Shown: positions 1-9,984, counted from the first letter of the stretch. The stretch: 64,000 nt of DNA from Paenibacillus sp. E222 (GCF_013401555.1 NZ_CP058552.1:1674001-1738000); one strand, 5' to 3'. The notes: generated from the sequence alone by a model not told the origin. A program made the numbers and translations.

Positions 1-1
1 T

Positions 2-97
2 GGCCGCATGCCGGTTGGTGTGACCGCAGACTATCTGGACGATGAGGAATCCTGCAACTATGCAGCCCTGATGGAGTGGCGGAATCCGTTTAAATAA
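2..97 (+). CDS. C-terminal end of an unidentified protein (5' truncated by window edge)
   Basis: An open frame enters from the left edge and ends at TAA 95-97, giving about 31 residues that finish in ALMEWRNPFK. It carries no motif I can assign. The next gene's ribosome site lies only about 30 bp after the stop and no terminator separates them, so the two may be cotranscribed. The tail is too short to name a family. It is called coding because the frame is open from the edge and stops just before a well-formed gene. Confidence 0.45.
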   Translation, partial: GRMPVGVTADYLDDEESCNYAALMEWRNPFK

Positions 98-142
98 AAA
101 ATATCAAATGAAATACATCATCAATTGAGGAGGCATTTTTCC

Positions 143-814
143 ATGGAATTCACGCGCATTACATCCATCAACGATCCACTGTTTGCCCAGATGCACAAGC
201 TGATGCAGGAGATCTTCCCGCGAGAAGAAGTGCTGGACTTCCCCCTGTGGGCAGAACCGTTGGAAGATCCGGGTATTCGGGTGTTCGTGGCTGTGCATGA
301 AGGACAAGTTGTGGGAGCGACAGAGTACCGTTATTACGAGGATTGGAACGTAGCCATGACAGACTTTACCATTATTAGTCGCGAAGGACTGGGGATCGGC
401 AGTTTCCTGGCGAATCACCGCAAGCGTGATCTGCAAAAGTTGGCTGCGGCAAACGGAAAAGAGCTGTTCGGCATGTTTGCCGAAATCTATAACCCTTATC
501 TGAGTCAAGATCACGAGTTTGGCGGCATCAAGCCAATGGACCCGTATGTACGTCGCGAAGTATTGTCTCATCTGGGATACCAGCGTCTGGACTTCCCGTA
601 TGTTCATCCATCCTGGCAAGGGGACGGGGAAGCGGTTGGCGGCTTGGACCTGTGCTTTATGCCAGGAGATGAGTCGCTTGGTGAACTGCCAGCCAGTCTG
701 GTGGCTGATTTCCTGAATCGATATTATGCGGTGCTACCGAACAAACCGCAAGAATGGCTTGCCATGGTAGAGAAATTGACTGCTCGCAAGTCGGTTGCAC
801 TACTGCCGTTGTAA
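143..814 (+). CDS. GNAT-family N-acetyltransferase
   Basis: Protein of 223 residues. The central part (FVAVHEGQVVGATEYRYYED followed by a GLGIGSFLANHRKRD segment) fits the beta4-alpha3 acetyl-CoA pyrophosphate-binding region of GNAT enzymes. The C-terminal 80 residues are less conserved and may shape the acceptor pocket. The start is ATG 143, preceded by GAGGAGG at 127-133; an upstream in-frame TTG at 125 overlaps that ribosome site and is unlikely. The acceptor substrate cannot be read from the sequence. A hairpin at 870-920 follows the gene. Confidence 0.75.
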   Translation: MEFTRITSINDPLFAQMHKLMQEIFPREEVLDFPLWAEPLEDPGIRVFVAVHEGQVVGATEYRYYEDWNVAMTDFTIISREGLGIGSFLANHRKRDLQKLAAANGKELFGMFAEIYNPYLSQDHEFGGIKPMDPYVRREVLSHLGYQRLDFPYVHPSWQGDGEAVGGLDLCFMPGDESLGELPASLVADFLNRYYAVLPNKPQEWLAMVEKLTARKSVALLPL

Positions 815-869
815 ACGGGAGCAGGACCGTCACTGGTGATTGTAATGTTCTGAGCAGCAATAAAACCAA

Positions 870-922
870 GAAAAGGCCCGTTAATCAGACCGTGATCGGT
901 TCTGTTCAATGGGCCTTTCCGG
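870..922 (+). terminator. Hairpin after the GNAT gene, likely terminator
   Basis: AAAAGGCCCGTT (871-882) pairs with AATGGGCCTTT (908-918), and an inner GACCG/CGGTTC stem extends it. The T-tract after it is poor, so termination strength is uncertain. Confidence 0.5.
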
Positions 923-941
923 TTTCATTAAGGTTATTGCC

Positions 942-1135
942 CTAACGAATCTGAGGTGCCTTATTCAGGGATTTGAAACGTCTGCCGAAATCTAAGGAAC
1001 CTGAGACACGCTATATCAGAATAAACAGCTGTTTGCAGCGTTTTTTCGGGGTATTTTGGAAAATAACGTGTCTGATGTTCTTAACAATGTATAAAGAGGA
1101 CCTAAAGGTCAAATAAGACGTCCCGAGTTCCTTAG
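942..1135. repeat. Four-unit palindromic intergenic element, copy 1 (about 195 bp)
   Basis: Four copies of a 25-bp unit, roughly CTAAsGAAyCTsAGrCrCsyTATT, are arranged ++--. Plus units start at 942 and 992; minus units end at 1085 and 1135. The spacing is 50 bp on both sides. Near the centre lies a perfect palindrome, AAACAGCTGTTT (1023-1034). The second copy at 62594-62788 has the same geometry. No gene is visible between 815 and 1316 apart from this element and the hairpin before it. Confidence 0.7.
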
Positions 1136-1316
1136 AAAATCGTCTACCCATTCGCCAGTATCGGCAAGATCGTACCTCAGAGGGGCGAAACATTACTTTC
1201 GGTATGCTGACATCCTGACATCTCTCATCATATCGCTTACCTGAATTTGAGGACATACCCTAGATAATTAGTTCATTGTTAATAAAGTCTATAAACAAAT
1301 ATTTAACGATTAATTT

Positions 1317-3305
1317 TTATTTAACGTCATTTCGATTCGGTAACTGACTCAGATAACTGTTGGACAAGTGTAGAAGATCCAAAGCCCGTTCGTACTGTTC
1401 CTTCGTAATATATTCGGAAGAGGTTGATTCCTCTTCAGATGGTATGGCAGATGCGGGCACGGACGATTCATCCTTCAGACTGTCCGGATTCGTCCCCTTC
1501 TTCTGATTAAGCTCTGCCGAAACGACATCCTGTCTCCCGGCATCCGCAAGAGAGTAATGTGTACCATCACCGTACCCCGTCTCAGGAACGAACAGTGAAG
1601 CGTCGTTCAGTACGGAACCGGAGGGCAGATAATAGCGCTCTGGCAGCAGATTATTTCCCTCACGCAGCAAATCCTGCCCGAAATGCAGTTGGTTCTGGAG
1701 AGAGGCACCGGTCAACCCGGCGATCGTTGGCAGAATATCCACCTGTCCTCCGATCTGTTCCAGCTGAGCTGCCGGCGTGATGCCAGGAGCCGTGATGATG
1801 AGTGGAATATTGATCATGTCCGCAGATGTGTACTCCCGACCGTAGATTTCCTGCATCAGCTTCTCGTCAGTCCGATCCAGCGAGTAGATAGGCAGACCCA
1901 GATGGTCACCGTAAACGACCAGCAAGCTATTTTCCCATAGTCCACGTTCCTTAAGTCCCTCAATAAATTGCCCCACCGCCTGATCGGCATAATGCTGGGA
2001 CACAAGATAATCCCCTGGCAACGTATTAACGTACCGTTTCGGCAACGTCAGACTTTTTTTATCTTCTGGCAAATGGTAAGGATGGTGTGCAGACATAGAT
2101 ATAATTTGTGCATAGAAAGGTGACCCTGATGCCTGCATGGCCTCGAGTTTGTCGAGTGTTTTGCTGTACAACACTTCATCCGATGCCGAGAAGGCGATGG
2201 AATCCTCTGTTCCGAAATAATTGATGTCATAATACTGGTCGAATCCAAGCGCCTTGTATAACTGATCGCGATTCCAGAAGTGCACATCATTCGTATGGAA
2301 TGTGGCTGTCTGATAACCGTTCGCGGACATCAGTCTGGGCAGACTTGGCAATTCCTTATTGGCATAGACAGTAGCTGCGGCTCCGTTAGGCGGTGTATAA
2401 AACGATGTATTCACCACAAACTCGGCATCCGACGTATTTCCCTGTCCCACTTGCTGATAAAAGTTCGGGAAATACAGGCTTTGACCAGCGAGCTTATTCA
2501 GATGGGGTGTGACTTCCTGTCCATCCACCTGCAATCCGATCAGGAAGTTCTGAAATGATTCGAGCTGGAGGACAATGACGTTGCGTCCTTTGGCTGCACC
2601 TTCCTCCACAACAGCGGGTAGTGCTGTCGTTTGTTTAATCTCGTCGATATGATTCTGATCGATTTGATCGAGGGGCACGGGTTTGTCAGGCCGATCAGCC
2701 AGGATGGTGTACGCTTCGTAACCGAGAATCCCCATCTGCTCCGCCTGTGTAATCTCGCTCATACTCGCCCGATTGGGGTATATGTTGAGCATGCACAGCA
2801 TCATCGACAGAACCAGAATGACCGAGGCGATCCGTCTTCTGGCGCTTCGTTCAAGCGGCACTCTGCCTGGACGTTCAGTCCCGCCGAGCTTGATCCGCCG
2901 ACGAATCAGAATTCCCGCGATAACCAGAACATCTGCAAAAATAAACAAATAATACGGATCGAGCAAAGAGAACATGCTGCTCTTGACAGAGGTTACCTGA
3001 TTAACCTGTGCGAGCGCGTGATAATTGACAATGACACCATAATATTTGTAATACATGATCGCTGCGAAGAAGATGCCCGATAACACCAGATTTAGTCCGA
3101 GATAGAGCCACATCCGGCGTTTGGCTGCGAACCATTCAATCAGACAGAAGCAGATCCAGATCAGCGGCAACTCTGTCAGCAGCGGTTTCCAGACGGGGAT
3201 GTCATCGAAGATCACAATCCAGGCCAGAGAGCTTTTGATCATCATAATAACGGTGAACACGATAAACGGTCCGCTTAGAAACCGGGTGAGTGAATTGCGT
3301 GACAA
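1317..3305 (-). CDS. LTA synthase family sulfatase (polyglycerolphosphate transferase-like)
   Basis: Protein of about 662 residues: several N-terminal membrane helices (first ~160 residues plus one near residue 180), then an extracellular alkaline-phosphatase-fold sulfatase domain. The catalytic threonine is visible in GQGNTSDAEF (about residue 291), as in LtaS of Staphylococcus and Bacillus. HTNDVHFWNRD and VVYGDHLG supply further metal and active-site residues. The family transfers glycerol phosphate from phosphatidylglycerol onto lipoteichoic acid or its primer outside the membrane. Both possible starts are TTG; I chose the one at 3305, which follows AAGGAAGGTGG, over TTG 3344, which has no ribosome site. 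The tail of about 60 residues is polar and Ser/Glu-rich. Which paralogue this is (LtaS, YfnI, YqgS, YvgJ) cannot be decided. Confidence 0.9.
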   Translation of the reverse strand: MSRNSLTRFLSGPFIVFTVIMMIKSSLAWIVIFDDIPVWKPLLTELPLIWICFCLIEWFAAKRRMWLYLGLNLVLSGIFFAAIMYYKYYGVIVNYHALAQVNQVTSVKSSMFSLLDPYYLFIFADVLVIAGILIRRRIKLGGTERPGRVPLERSARRRIASVILVLSMMLCMLNIYPNRASMSEITQAEQMGILGYEAYTILADRPDKPVPLDQIDQNHIDEIKQTTALPAVVEEGAAKGRNVIVLQLESFQNFLIGLQVDGQEVTPHLNKLAGQSLYFPNFYQQVGQGNTSDAEFVVNTSFYTPPNGAAATVYANKELPSLPRLMSANGYQTATFHTNDVHFWNRDQLYKALGFDQYYDINYFGTEDSIAFSASDEVLYSKTLDKLEAMQASGSPFYAQIISMSAHHPYHLPEDKKSLTLPKRYVNTLPGDYLVSQHYADQAVGQFIEGLKERGLWENSLLVVYGDHLGLPIYSLDRTDEKLMQEIYGREYTSADMINIPLIITAPGITPAAQLEQIGGQVDILPTIAGLTGASLQNQLHFGQDLLREGNNLLPERYYLPSGSVLNDASLFVPETGYGDGTHYSLADAGRQDVVSAELNQKKGTNPDSLKDESSVPASAIPSEEESTSSEYITKEQYERALDLLHLSNSYLSQLPNRNDVK

Positions 3306-3463
3306 GTTACCACCTTCCTTCCTTTCCGAAGTTTCATTTAACAAGTATTATGCTATCTCATGGCATGTCGTGTCAAAAGCACCGAACTTCTTGGTTGCTC
3401 AATTTTTTAAATTATTGGAAAAAAGCAGAGAGGAATTTGGGTCATTCATGACCTCACGTATAC

Positions 3464-3505
3464 AAAAAGCCCCTTCCATTGAGGAAGAGGCGGAAGGGGA
3501 ATCAT
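3464..3505 (-). terminator. Terminator of the HmoB-like gene
   Basis: On the minus strand CCCCTTCC pairs with GGAAGGGG, followed by CTTTTTG. It lies about 110 bp after the stop of the minus-strand gene 3611-4108 and before the LTA synthase gene. Confidence 0.75.
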
Positions 3506-3610
3506 TTTAAAGTATAAATAATTAAATGATGCTTGTCCAAATGTGATCACAGTATATCTGCAAATTTGTACACAAATCCTGGACCATTAGATCAGGTTTG
3601 CTCCCGTTCG

Positions 3611-4222
<612 letters not shown>

Positions 4223-4248
4223 TCACTACAAACAGAACGGGTGATCGC

Positions 4249-6570
4249 ATGACAACCGCAATTCGAATATCAGTCAGGCCATTGGTGGAATATGTGTATC
4301 GCAGTGGCAGCATACGTCCAGGGTTTCGCACCAATGCATCAATGCAGGAGGGAACCCGGATACACCAGCGGGTGCAGAAGGATTACACAGAAGAGGATCT
4401 GAAGGAAGTGGTTCTCGAAGTGGAATTGCAGCATGGAGACTTGACCTACGTGGTGGAGGGACGATGTGACGGGCTGATTCGTCTGGATGGGCAGCTGACG
4501 GTGGATGAGATCAAATCAACTGCGGGCAATCTGGACGATCTGGGCGATGGAGCCCCCGTACACTGGGCACAGGCCATGATGTATGCCTATATGTACGCCG
4601 TTCAGCATGATGAACCCCGTATGCAGGTACAGCTTACATACGTGCACACCGTGAGTAATGAAGAAAGGCGGTTTCGGCGGATGCTGGAACGGCAGGAGCT
4701 GGAACAGTTTGCAGCAGAGCTGGTCGCTGGTTACGCGCCATACGCAGAGATGATTGTGGCTTATGAAGAAAAGCGCGATATAAGCGTGCGAGAGCTGCCT
4801 TTTCCTTTTCGCAAATACAGAGAGGGACAGCGCAAGCTGGCAGGAGCCGTATATAAGACAATCCGCGAGGGGCAGGGACTGATGGCGAAGGCGCCAACGG
4901 GTATTGGCAAAACGATGTCCGTACTGTTTCCCACGGTTAAGGCCATTGGTGAAGGAGAAGCCAAACGATTATTCTATCTGACCGCAAGAACGACGACGCG
5001 AGTGGCGGCAGAAGAGGCTTTTGCCCGGATGCAGGCGGAAGGATTGAAGATGCATGTGATCAGTCTGACCGCGAAGGACAAGATCTGTTTCAAGGAAGAG
5101 GAAGCCTGTGATACGGGACAGTGTGGCATGTGCGAAGGATATTATGATCGTATTAACGGAGCTGTGCTGGATATGCTGGAACATGAGACGTTAATGACAC
5201 GCCCGGTTATTGAACAGTACGCACGCAAGCATCGGGTATGTCCATTTGAGTTTTCACTGGATGCTGCGTATGCAGCCGATGCGGTGATCTGCGACTATAA
5301 CTATATTTTCGACCCGCGTATCTCGCTCAAACGCATGCTGGAGGAGCAGAAGCGCAAGACGGTATTATTGGTCGATGAGGCACATAATCTGGTTGATCGG
5401 GGCCGAATGATGTTTTCGGCAGAGCTGGAGAAGGCCGTCTTTCTGGATGTCAAAAGGGAATTCCAAACCCTGGGCAGCAGTGTGACCGCCGCTAAAGCCA
5501 TCGCGGATCGTACGGGCGCTATCGACAAATACCTGATTACGCTTCGCAAAAACGGTGGGGAAGAGGGCAAATTGCTGCAACAGGAGGCACCGGAGGAACT
5601 GATTGAACTGCTGGAGCCTTTTGTCATGGTTGCGGAGCAATGCCTTGTTGAAGGCGGTTCGGGGAATGCGGAGACGGATGAATTGCTGCTGGCAGCCTAT
5701 TTCACCGCACAGAATTTCCTGCGTATTGCCAAGCTGTACGATGAACGCTTCATTACCTATGCGGAATGTGTACGAAGTGAAGTACGAGTGAAGCTGTTCT
5801 GCCTTGATCCGTCCGTGCTGCTGCGCCAGACTGCCAAAGGGTTCCGTTCCACCATTCATTTCTCTGCGACATTGTCACCTCTTGGTTATTACCGGGATAT
5901 GTTAGGTGCGGAGGAAGAGGATTATACCTTGCGTATTCCTTCGCCTTTCCAGCGAGAGCAGCTGGATGTGAGATTGATGCCATTATCGATTCGCTATCGG
6001 GATCGTGAACGTTCCAGACAGCCTATTGCCAATATGCTGCGCCAATTGGTTGCCGAGTGGCCGCATAGCAACCTGCTGGTCTTTTTCCCATCCTATCCAT
6101 ATATGCGCGAAGTCCATGGGACGTATATGGAACAGCCGGGCGAGGCAGAAGTCGTGATGCAGGAGCAGGGCATGAGTGAAGAGGAACGGGAGGCGTTTCT
6201 GAACGCGTTCCAGCCACATCCGGAACGAACACGATTGGTATTTGCCGTTATGGGCGGTGTGTTTTCCGAAGGTGTGGATCTGCCGGGTGATCGTCTGAAT
6301 GGAGTTGTGGTGGTCGGTGCCGGACTTCCCCAGATTGGTCTGGAGAACAACGTACTCCGCGATTATTATAGTCGTACTGGGCGCAACGGATTCAATTATG
6401 CCTATGTTTTCCCCGGGATGAACAAGGTATTGCAGGCGGGTGGAAGGCTGATACGTACAGAAGAGGACAAGGGCGTACTGGTACTGGTCGACGATCGTTT
6501 CACCGAGGAACCGTATCGTTCATTGCTGCCCGAGGAATGGCAGGACTACACACGGATTTCACCCCAATAA
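4249..6570 (+). CDS. ATP-dependent DNA helicase, XPD/DinG type, with N-terminal PD-(D/E)XK nuclease-like domain
   Basis: Protein of 773 residues. Residues ~30-170 look like a PD-(D/E)XK (Cas4/AddB-like) nuclease: GTRIHQRVQ, EGRCDGLIRLDG and VDEIKS supply the usual H, D and ExK positions. Residues ~190-773 form a superfamily 2 Rad3/XPD helicase: Walker A APTGIGKT (215-222), a cysteine cluster C280, C287, C292, C295 and C331 suited to a 4Fe-4S cluster, DEAH (376-379), FSATL, and the motif VI region QAGGRLIR near the end. It should unwind DNA 5' to 3' and may also cut. The start is ATG 4249; its ribosome site is weak. It stands alone between the divergent hmoB-like gene and the amylase gene. Confidence 0.85.
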   Translation: MTTAIRISVRPLVEYVYRSGSIRPGFRTNASMQEGTRIHQRVQKDYTEEDLKEVVLEVELQHGDLTYVVEGRCDGLIRLDGQLTVDEIKSTAGNLDDLGDGAPVHWAQAMMYAYMYAVQHDEPRMQVQLTYVHTVSNEERRFRRMLERQELEQFAAELVAGYAPYAEMIVAYEEKRDISVRELPFPFRKYREGQRKLAGAVYKTIREGQGLMAKAPTGIGKTMSVLFPTVKAIGEGEAKRLFYLTARTTTRVAAEEAFARMQAEGLKMHVISLTAKDKICFKEEEACDTGQCGMCEGYYDRINGAVLDMLEHETLMTRPVIEQYARKHRVCPFEFSLDAAYAADAVICDYNYIFDPRISLKRMLEEQKRKTVLLVDEAHNLVDRGRMMFSAELEKAVFLDVKREFQTLGSSVTAAKAIADRTGAIDKYLITLRKNGGEEGKLLQQEAPEELIELLEPFVMVAEQCLVEGGSGNAETDELLLAAYFTAQNFLRIAKLYDERFITYAECVRSEVRVKLFCLDPSVLLRQTAKGFRSTIHFSATLSPLGYYRDMLGAEEEDYTLRIPSPFQREQLDVRLMPLSIRYRDRERSRQPIANMLRQLVAEWPHSNLLVFFPSYPYMREVHGTYMEQPGEAEVVMQEQGMSEEEREAFLNAFQPHPERTRLVFAVMGGVFSEGVDLPGDRLNGVVVVGAGLPQIGLENNVLRDYYSRTGRNGFNYAYVFPGMNKVLQAGGRLIRTEEDKGVLVLVDDRFTEEPYRSLLPEEWQDYTRISPQ

Positions 6571-6737
6571 TGATATTTAGCTAAAGAACGATCATAGACT
6601 TTTTTCAGCTTTCTTTTCTGTGCATGATTGAAGGATAGGCCGAAAAGGGTATTACTTGGATAGCATACGAACGAACAAGGACGATACAGATGCGTGCCGT
6701 GGTCCGCTTCGAAAGCAATCAAGGAGGTCGGTTGGGA

Positions 6738-8216
6738 ATGAAGAGAAATCATACGATGATGCAGTTTTTTGAATGGCACCTGGCCGCAGACGGAAAGCAC
6801 TGGAAAAGATTGGCCGAAATGGCGCCAGAGCTAAAAGCCAAAGGCATCGACTCGGTGTGGGTGCCTCCGGTGACCAAAGCCGTATCTGCCGAGGATACCG
6901 GTTACGGCGTATATGACCTGTACGATCTGGGCGAATTTGACCAGAAAGGCAGTGTGCGTACCAAATATGGCACCAAGCAGGAACTGGTCGATGCGATTGC
7001 CGAGTGCCAGAAGAATGGTGTTGCCGTCTATGTGGATCTGGTGATGAACCATAAGGCGGGTGCGGATGAGACGGAAGTCTTCAAGGTGATTGAGGTTGAT
7101 CCCAATGATCGATTGAAGGAAATCTCCAAACCGTTCGAGATTGAGGGCTGGACCAAATTCACATTTCCGGGCCGCGGGGATCAGTACTCCTCCTTCAAAT
7201 GGAACGCCGAACATTTCAACGGTACCGACTTTAATGCCAAGGAAGAACGAAATGGTGTGTTCCGCATTGTAGGGGAGAACAAGAACTGGAATCAGAACGT
7301 CGACGATGAGTTTGGCAACTATGATTACCTGATGTTCGCCAATATTGATTACAATCACCCGGATGTCCGGCAGGAAATGCTACAATGGGGAAAATGGCTC
7401 ATCGATACGCTGCAATGCAGCGGTTTTCGACTGGATGCGATCAAACATATCAATCACGAATTCATTAAGGAATTCGCAGCTGAGATGCTCCGCAAACGGG
7501 GGCAGGATTTCTACATTGTAGGCGAGTTCTGGAACTCCAATCTCGATGCATGCCGTGAATTTCTGGATACGGTGGACTATCAGATTGATCTGTTCGATGT
7601 GTCCCTGCATTACAAACTTCATGAAGCCTCTCTGGCTGGCCGGGACTTTGATCTTTCCAAAATTTTTGATGACACCTTGGTGCAGACACATCCAACGCAT
7701 GCCGTAACGTTTGTTGATAATCATGATTCCCAGCCGCATGAAGCGCTGGAATCCTGGGTGGGCGATTGGTTCAAGCCGAGCGCCTATGCGCTGACGCTGC
7801 TGCGTCGTGACGGTTATCCGGTTGTCTTTTACGGTGATTATTACGGCATTGGAGGTCCCGAACCTGTTGAGGGTAAGAAGGACATTCTCGACATTCTGAT
7901 GTCAGCCCGTTACGACAAAGCTTATGGAGAGCAGGAGGATTACTTCGATCACGCGAACACGATTGGGTGGGTACGCCGCGGGGTGGACGAAATCGAAGGC
8001 TCCGGTTGTGCAGTAGTTATCTCGAATGGGGATGATGGTGAGAAAAGGATGTTTGTTGGCGAACACCGTGCTGGCGAAGTCTGGACCGATCTGACGCACA
8101 GCTGTGAGGACAGCATTACTATTGAGAAAGACGGCTGGGCCACTTTTCATGTATGTGGTGGGGGCGTCTCCGTGTGGGCTCTCCCGGATCAGAGTGAGGA
8201 ATCTGCCGCTCAATAA
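6738..8216 (+). CDS. Intracellular alpha-amylase, GH13
   Basis: Protein of 492 residues, the usual length of the liquefying alpha-amylase branch of GH13. The opening MMQFFEWHL and the (beta/alpha)8 motifs are clear: VYVDLVMNHKAG, GFRLDAIKHI (nucleophile D233), IVGEFW (acid/base E263) and FVDNHDSQ (D330). There is no signal peptide, so it should act in the cytoplasm on maltodextrins or glycogen-like polymers. ATG 6738 follows AAGGAGGT (6721-6728). A terminator at 8263-8305 makes it monocistronic. Confidence 0.92.
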   Translation: MKRNHTMMQFFEWHLAADGKHWKRLAEMAPELKAKGIDSVWVPPVTKAVSAEDTGYGVYDLYDLGEFDQKGSVRTKYGTKQELVDAIAECQKNGVAVYVDLVMNHKAGADETEVFKVIEVDPNDRLKEISKPFEIEGWTKFTFPGRGDQYSSFKWNAEHFNGTDFNAKEERNGVFRIVGENKNWNQNVDDEFGNYDYLMFANIDYNHPDVRQEMLQWGKWLIDTLQCSGFRLDAIKHINHEFIKEFAAEMLRKRGQDFYIVGEFWNSNLDACREFLDTVDYQIDLFDVSLHYKLHEASLAGRDFDLSKIFDDTLVQTHPTHAVTFVDNHDSQPHEALESWVGDWFKPSAYALTLLRRDGYPVVFYGDYYGIGGPEPVEGKKDILDILMSARYDKAYGEQEDYFDHANTIGWVRRGVDEIEGSGCAVVISNGDDGEKRMFVGEHRAGEVWTDLTHSCEDSITIEKDGWATFHVCGGGVSVWALPDQSEESAAQ

Positions 8217-8262
8217 TACGTTGAGGGATCATTGATTAGTGAATCTTCATATAGACAGTTAA

Positions 8263-8305
8263 ACCATCTGAACTGGTGATCATCTGCCAGGCAGGTGGTT
8301 TTTTT
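8263..8305 (+). terminator. Terminator after alpha-amylase
   Basis: ACCATCTG (8263-8270) or the nearer CATCTG pairs with CAGGTGGT (8292-8299), followed by seven T. Confidence 0.7.
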
Positions 8306-8426
8306 ATGTTAGGTGGAGTGAGTCTACTCGTGTTATCCTTATATGGAATAATAAACCAATATTATGATTGCAATTAGAATCGATTAGGGATCATTTTAGA
8401 TAGATCATACCGAGGGGGGAAATCGG

Positions 8427-9041
8427 ATGAGGAGATTAGTACACTTGGGGGTGTGGCTGCTTGTAATGGCGGTCTGTCTGGGGGCTTGCGGTTTGGGAAC
8501 AAACCAAGGGCCAAGGGGAGAACCGAAGCGAACGGATGATTATACGTTGAATACCGAGCGAAGAGATTTGACCCAGCGTTTGCTGAAAAATCCGGATTCC
8601 TTTCAGGAGCGTTTGCCAGATGATTATAGCTTGACTGCTACTGTTAGCGTTCATCATGAATCGGATCTGGACCGCATTATATATGAGATTTCTGTTAACG
8701 AGGCCAAGGTGCCGATGGTCAATGTGATACAGTCTTTTACACTTGATCCATCCTTGATGAATAGCATTAACGCCACAGAGCTCCTTAACTCCAATACGGG
8801 AAATACGCACGAGACGACTCTGGGTCCTGGAAAAGAACCGTTGGGATTGAGTTTACTCCGAGATTATATTTTGAAGCCCAAAGCGGAGATCCATAGCAAT
8901 ATCATTCATACTTATCAGGATATGTATATCAAAATTTCCTACGGACCAAATGATCAGCGAACGGAAGATTACATTCATGTGAAAGCTGAACCATCTCCTG
9001 AAACTATTGAATATATGAAATCATGGAAAACAGATCAATAA
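8427..9041 (+). CDS. Putative lipoprotein of unknown function
   Basis: Protein of 204 residues starting with a lipoprotein signal: MRRLVHLGVWLLVMAVCLGAC, lipobox LGAC. The mature part is hydrophilic with no domain I recognise. ATG 8427 follows GAGGGGG. It stands alone between the amylase terminator and a strong bidirectional terminator. It is probably tethered to the outer face of the membrane. Confidence 0.75.
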   Translation: MRRLVHLGVWLLVMAVCLGACGLGTNQGPRGEPKRTDDYTLNTERRDLTQRLLKNPDSFQERLPDDYSLTATVSVHHESDLDRIIYEISVNEAKVPMVNVIQSFTLDPSLMNSINATELLNSNTGNTHETTLGPGKEPLGLSLLRDYILKPKAEIHSNIIHTYQDMYIKISYGPNDQRTEDYIHVKAEPSPETIEYMKSWKTDQ

Positions 9042-9100
9042 AAAGGCAGCACCCCGAAAAGCTCCTTCAAAGGAACCTGAATGGATGCTGCCTCTTCATT
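9040..9100. terminator. Bidirectional terminator between convergent genes
   Basis: AGGCAGCA (9044-9051) pairs with TGCTGCCT (9086-9093). There is a T-rich run on the plus side and TTTTTATTG on the minus side, so it can serve both the lipoprotein gene and the minus-strand hydrolase gene. Confidence 0.75.
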
Positions 9101-9129
9101 TTGGTAATACATATAGGTCGAGTTACGTA

Positions 9130-9876
9130 CTACACTTCCAGTTCAAACGATTCCAGCGTGCCCACCATTCTTAGATCATGTTCTTGGTTGAACTGTGTCC
9201 GTTTATCCGCATCTGCGAATTCATCATGATAATGCATGAGCACGGTTTTCTGTCTCACTTCGGCAGGCAGTTGTTGCAGATCCTTCAGTGAGGTGTGTGA
9301 TTTGATCACCAGATCATGCATATGACATTCATGGAAAATCAGCTGTACATCTGCGGCAGCCTGCTCTACCCGTTCCTGATCCAGCGTGCTGTCTGCGCTA
9401 TAGTAGAAGAAGGGTTTTGCAAGAAGGCCATTGCTGACCATACCCGGCACGTGCTGTGTTCGAAAAGTCTCAAGCGTCACGCCCCCCAGCTCAAATGTGC
9501 CTCCATCCGGTAAAGGTACGATATCATAATAGTCGCTCATCGTGCGCTCCCCATCGGTTGTATAACGCATGCCTGGGGATAAAATGCTCCATAACGGATC
9601 AACCAGTTCCTCGTGGATAAACAGACGTGGCTTGCGGTCGCCCACAATCTGTGAATAATAACCGAGCATCTGTACCCCGTTAATATGATCTTCATGCAGA
9701 TGGGTAATAAACACATTGTGAATATCCGTCAAGGGATAGCCGTATTCCTTTAATGCTTTTGCGTTGGATTCCGGAAAATCAATCACCAGATGGGTATCGC
9801 CGAATTCGGCTAGCATACTGTTGTGGTGTTGCTCCACACTGAACATGTCCCCTGTACCAAGAAATGTTATTTTCAT
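9130..9876 (-). CDS. MBL-fold metallo-hydrolase
   Basis: Protein of 248 residues. The metallo-beta-lactamase signature is present: THLHEDH near residue 60, then a conserved His (RTQHVPG), a Ser/Asp site (YYSADSTL) and HYHDEFAD near the C-terminus. This set resembles the ribonuclease Z/PhnP/YycJ-like branch more than true beta-lactamases, and there is no signal peptide. The start at 9876 (MKITFLGTG) follows AAGGAG with 9-nt spacing; an ATG three codons earlier overlaps the ribosome site. The substrate is unknown. Confidence 0.8.
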   Translation of the reverse strand: MKITFLGTGDMFSVEQHHNSMLAEFGDTHLVIDFPESNAKALKEYGYPLTDIHNVFITHLHEDHINGVQMLGYYSQIVGDRKPRLFIHEELVDPLWSILSPGMRYTTDGERTMSDYYDIVPLPDGGTFELGGVTLETFRTQHVPGMVSNGLLAKPFFYYSADSTLDQERVEQAAADVQLIFHECHMHDLVIKSHTSLKDLQQLPAEVRQKTVLMHYHDEFADADKRTQFNQEHDLRMVGTLESFELEV

Positions 9877-9970
9877 CCATTTCATCTCCTTCTATCATCT
9901 TCAGATCAGCATCAATTAGATTAAAACCAGTATACCTCGTTCCAGGAAATATGCCTAAATCAACCTTTTG

Positions 9971-9984
9971 TGATAACGCTATCA
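9971..9984. promoter_or_regulatory. cre-like site (CcpA) upstream of uxaC
   Basis: TGATAACGCTATCA matches the TGWAARCGYTWNCW cre consensus at 13 of 14 positions and is nearly self-complementary. It lies just before a possible promoter, TTGAAC (9992-9997) and TAGCGT (10015-10020), with 17-bp spacing. Carbon catabolite control of uronate use is the simplest reading. Confidence 0.6.

Noticed and set aside
1011..1256. 81-codon minus-strand open frame
   Set aside because: It lies mostly inside the palindromic repeat element, has no ribosome site and no recognisable protein pattern.
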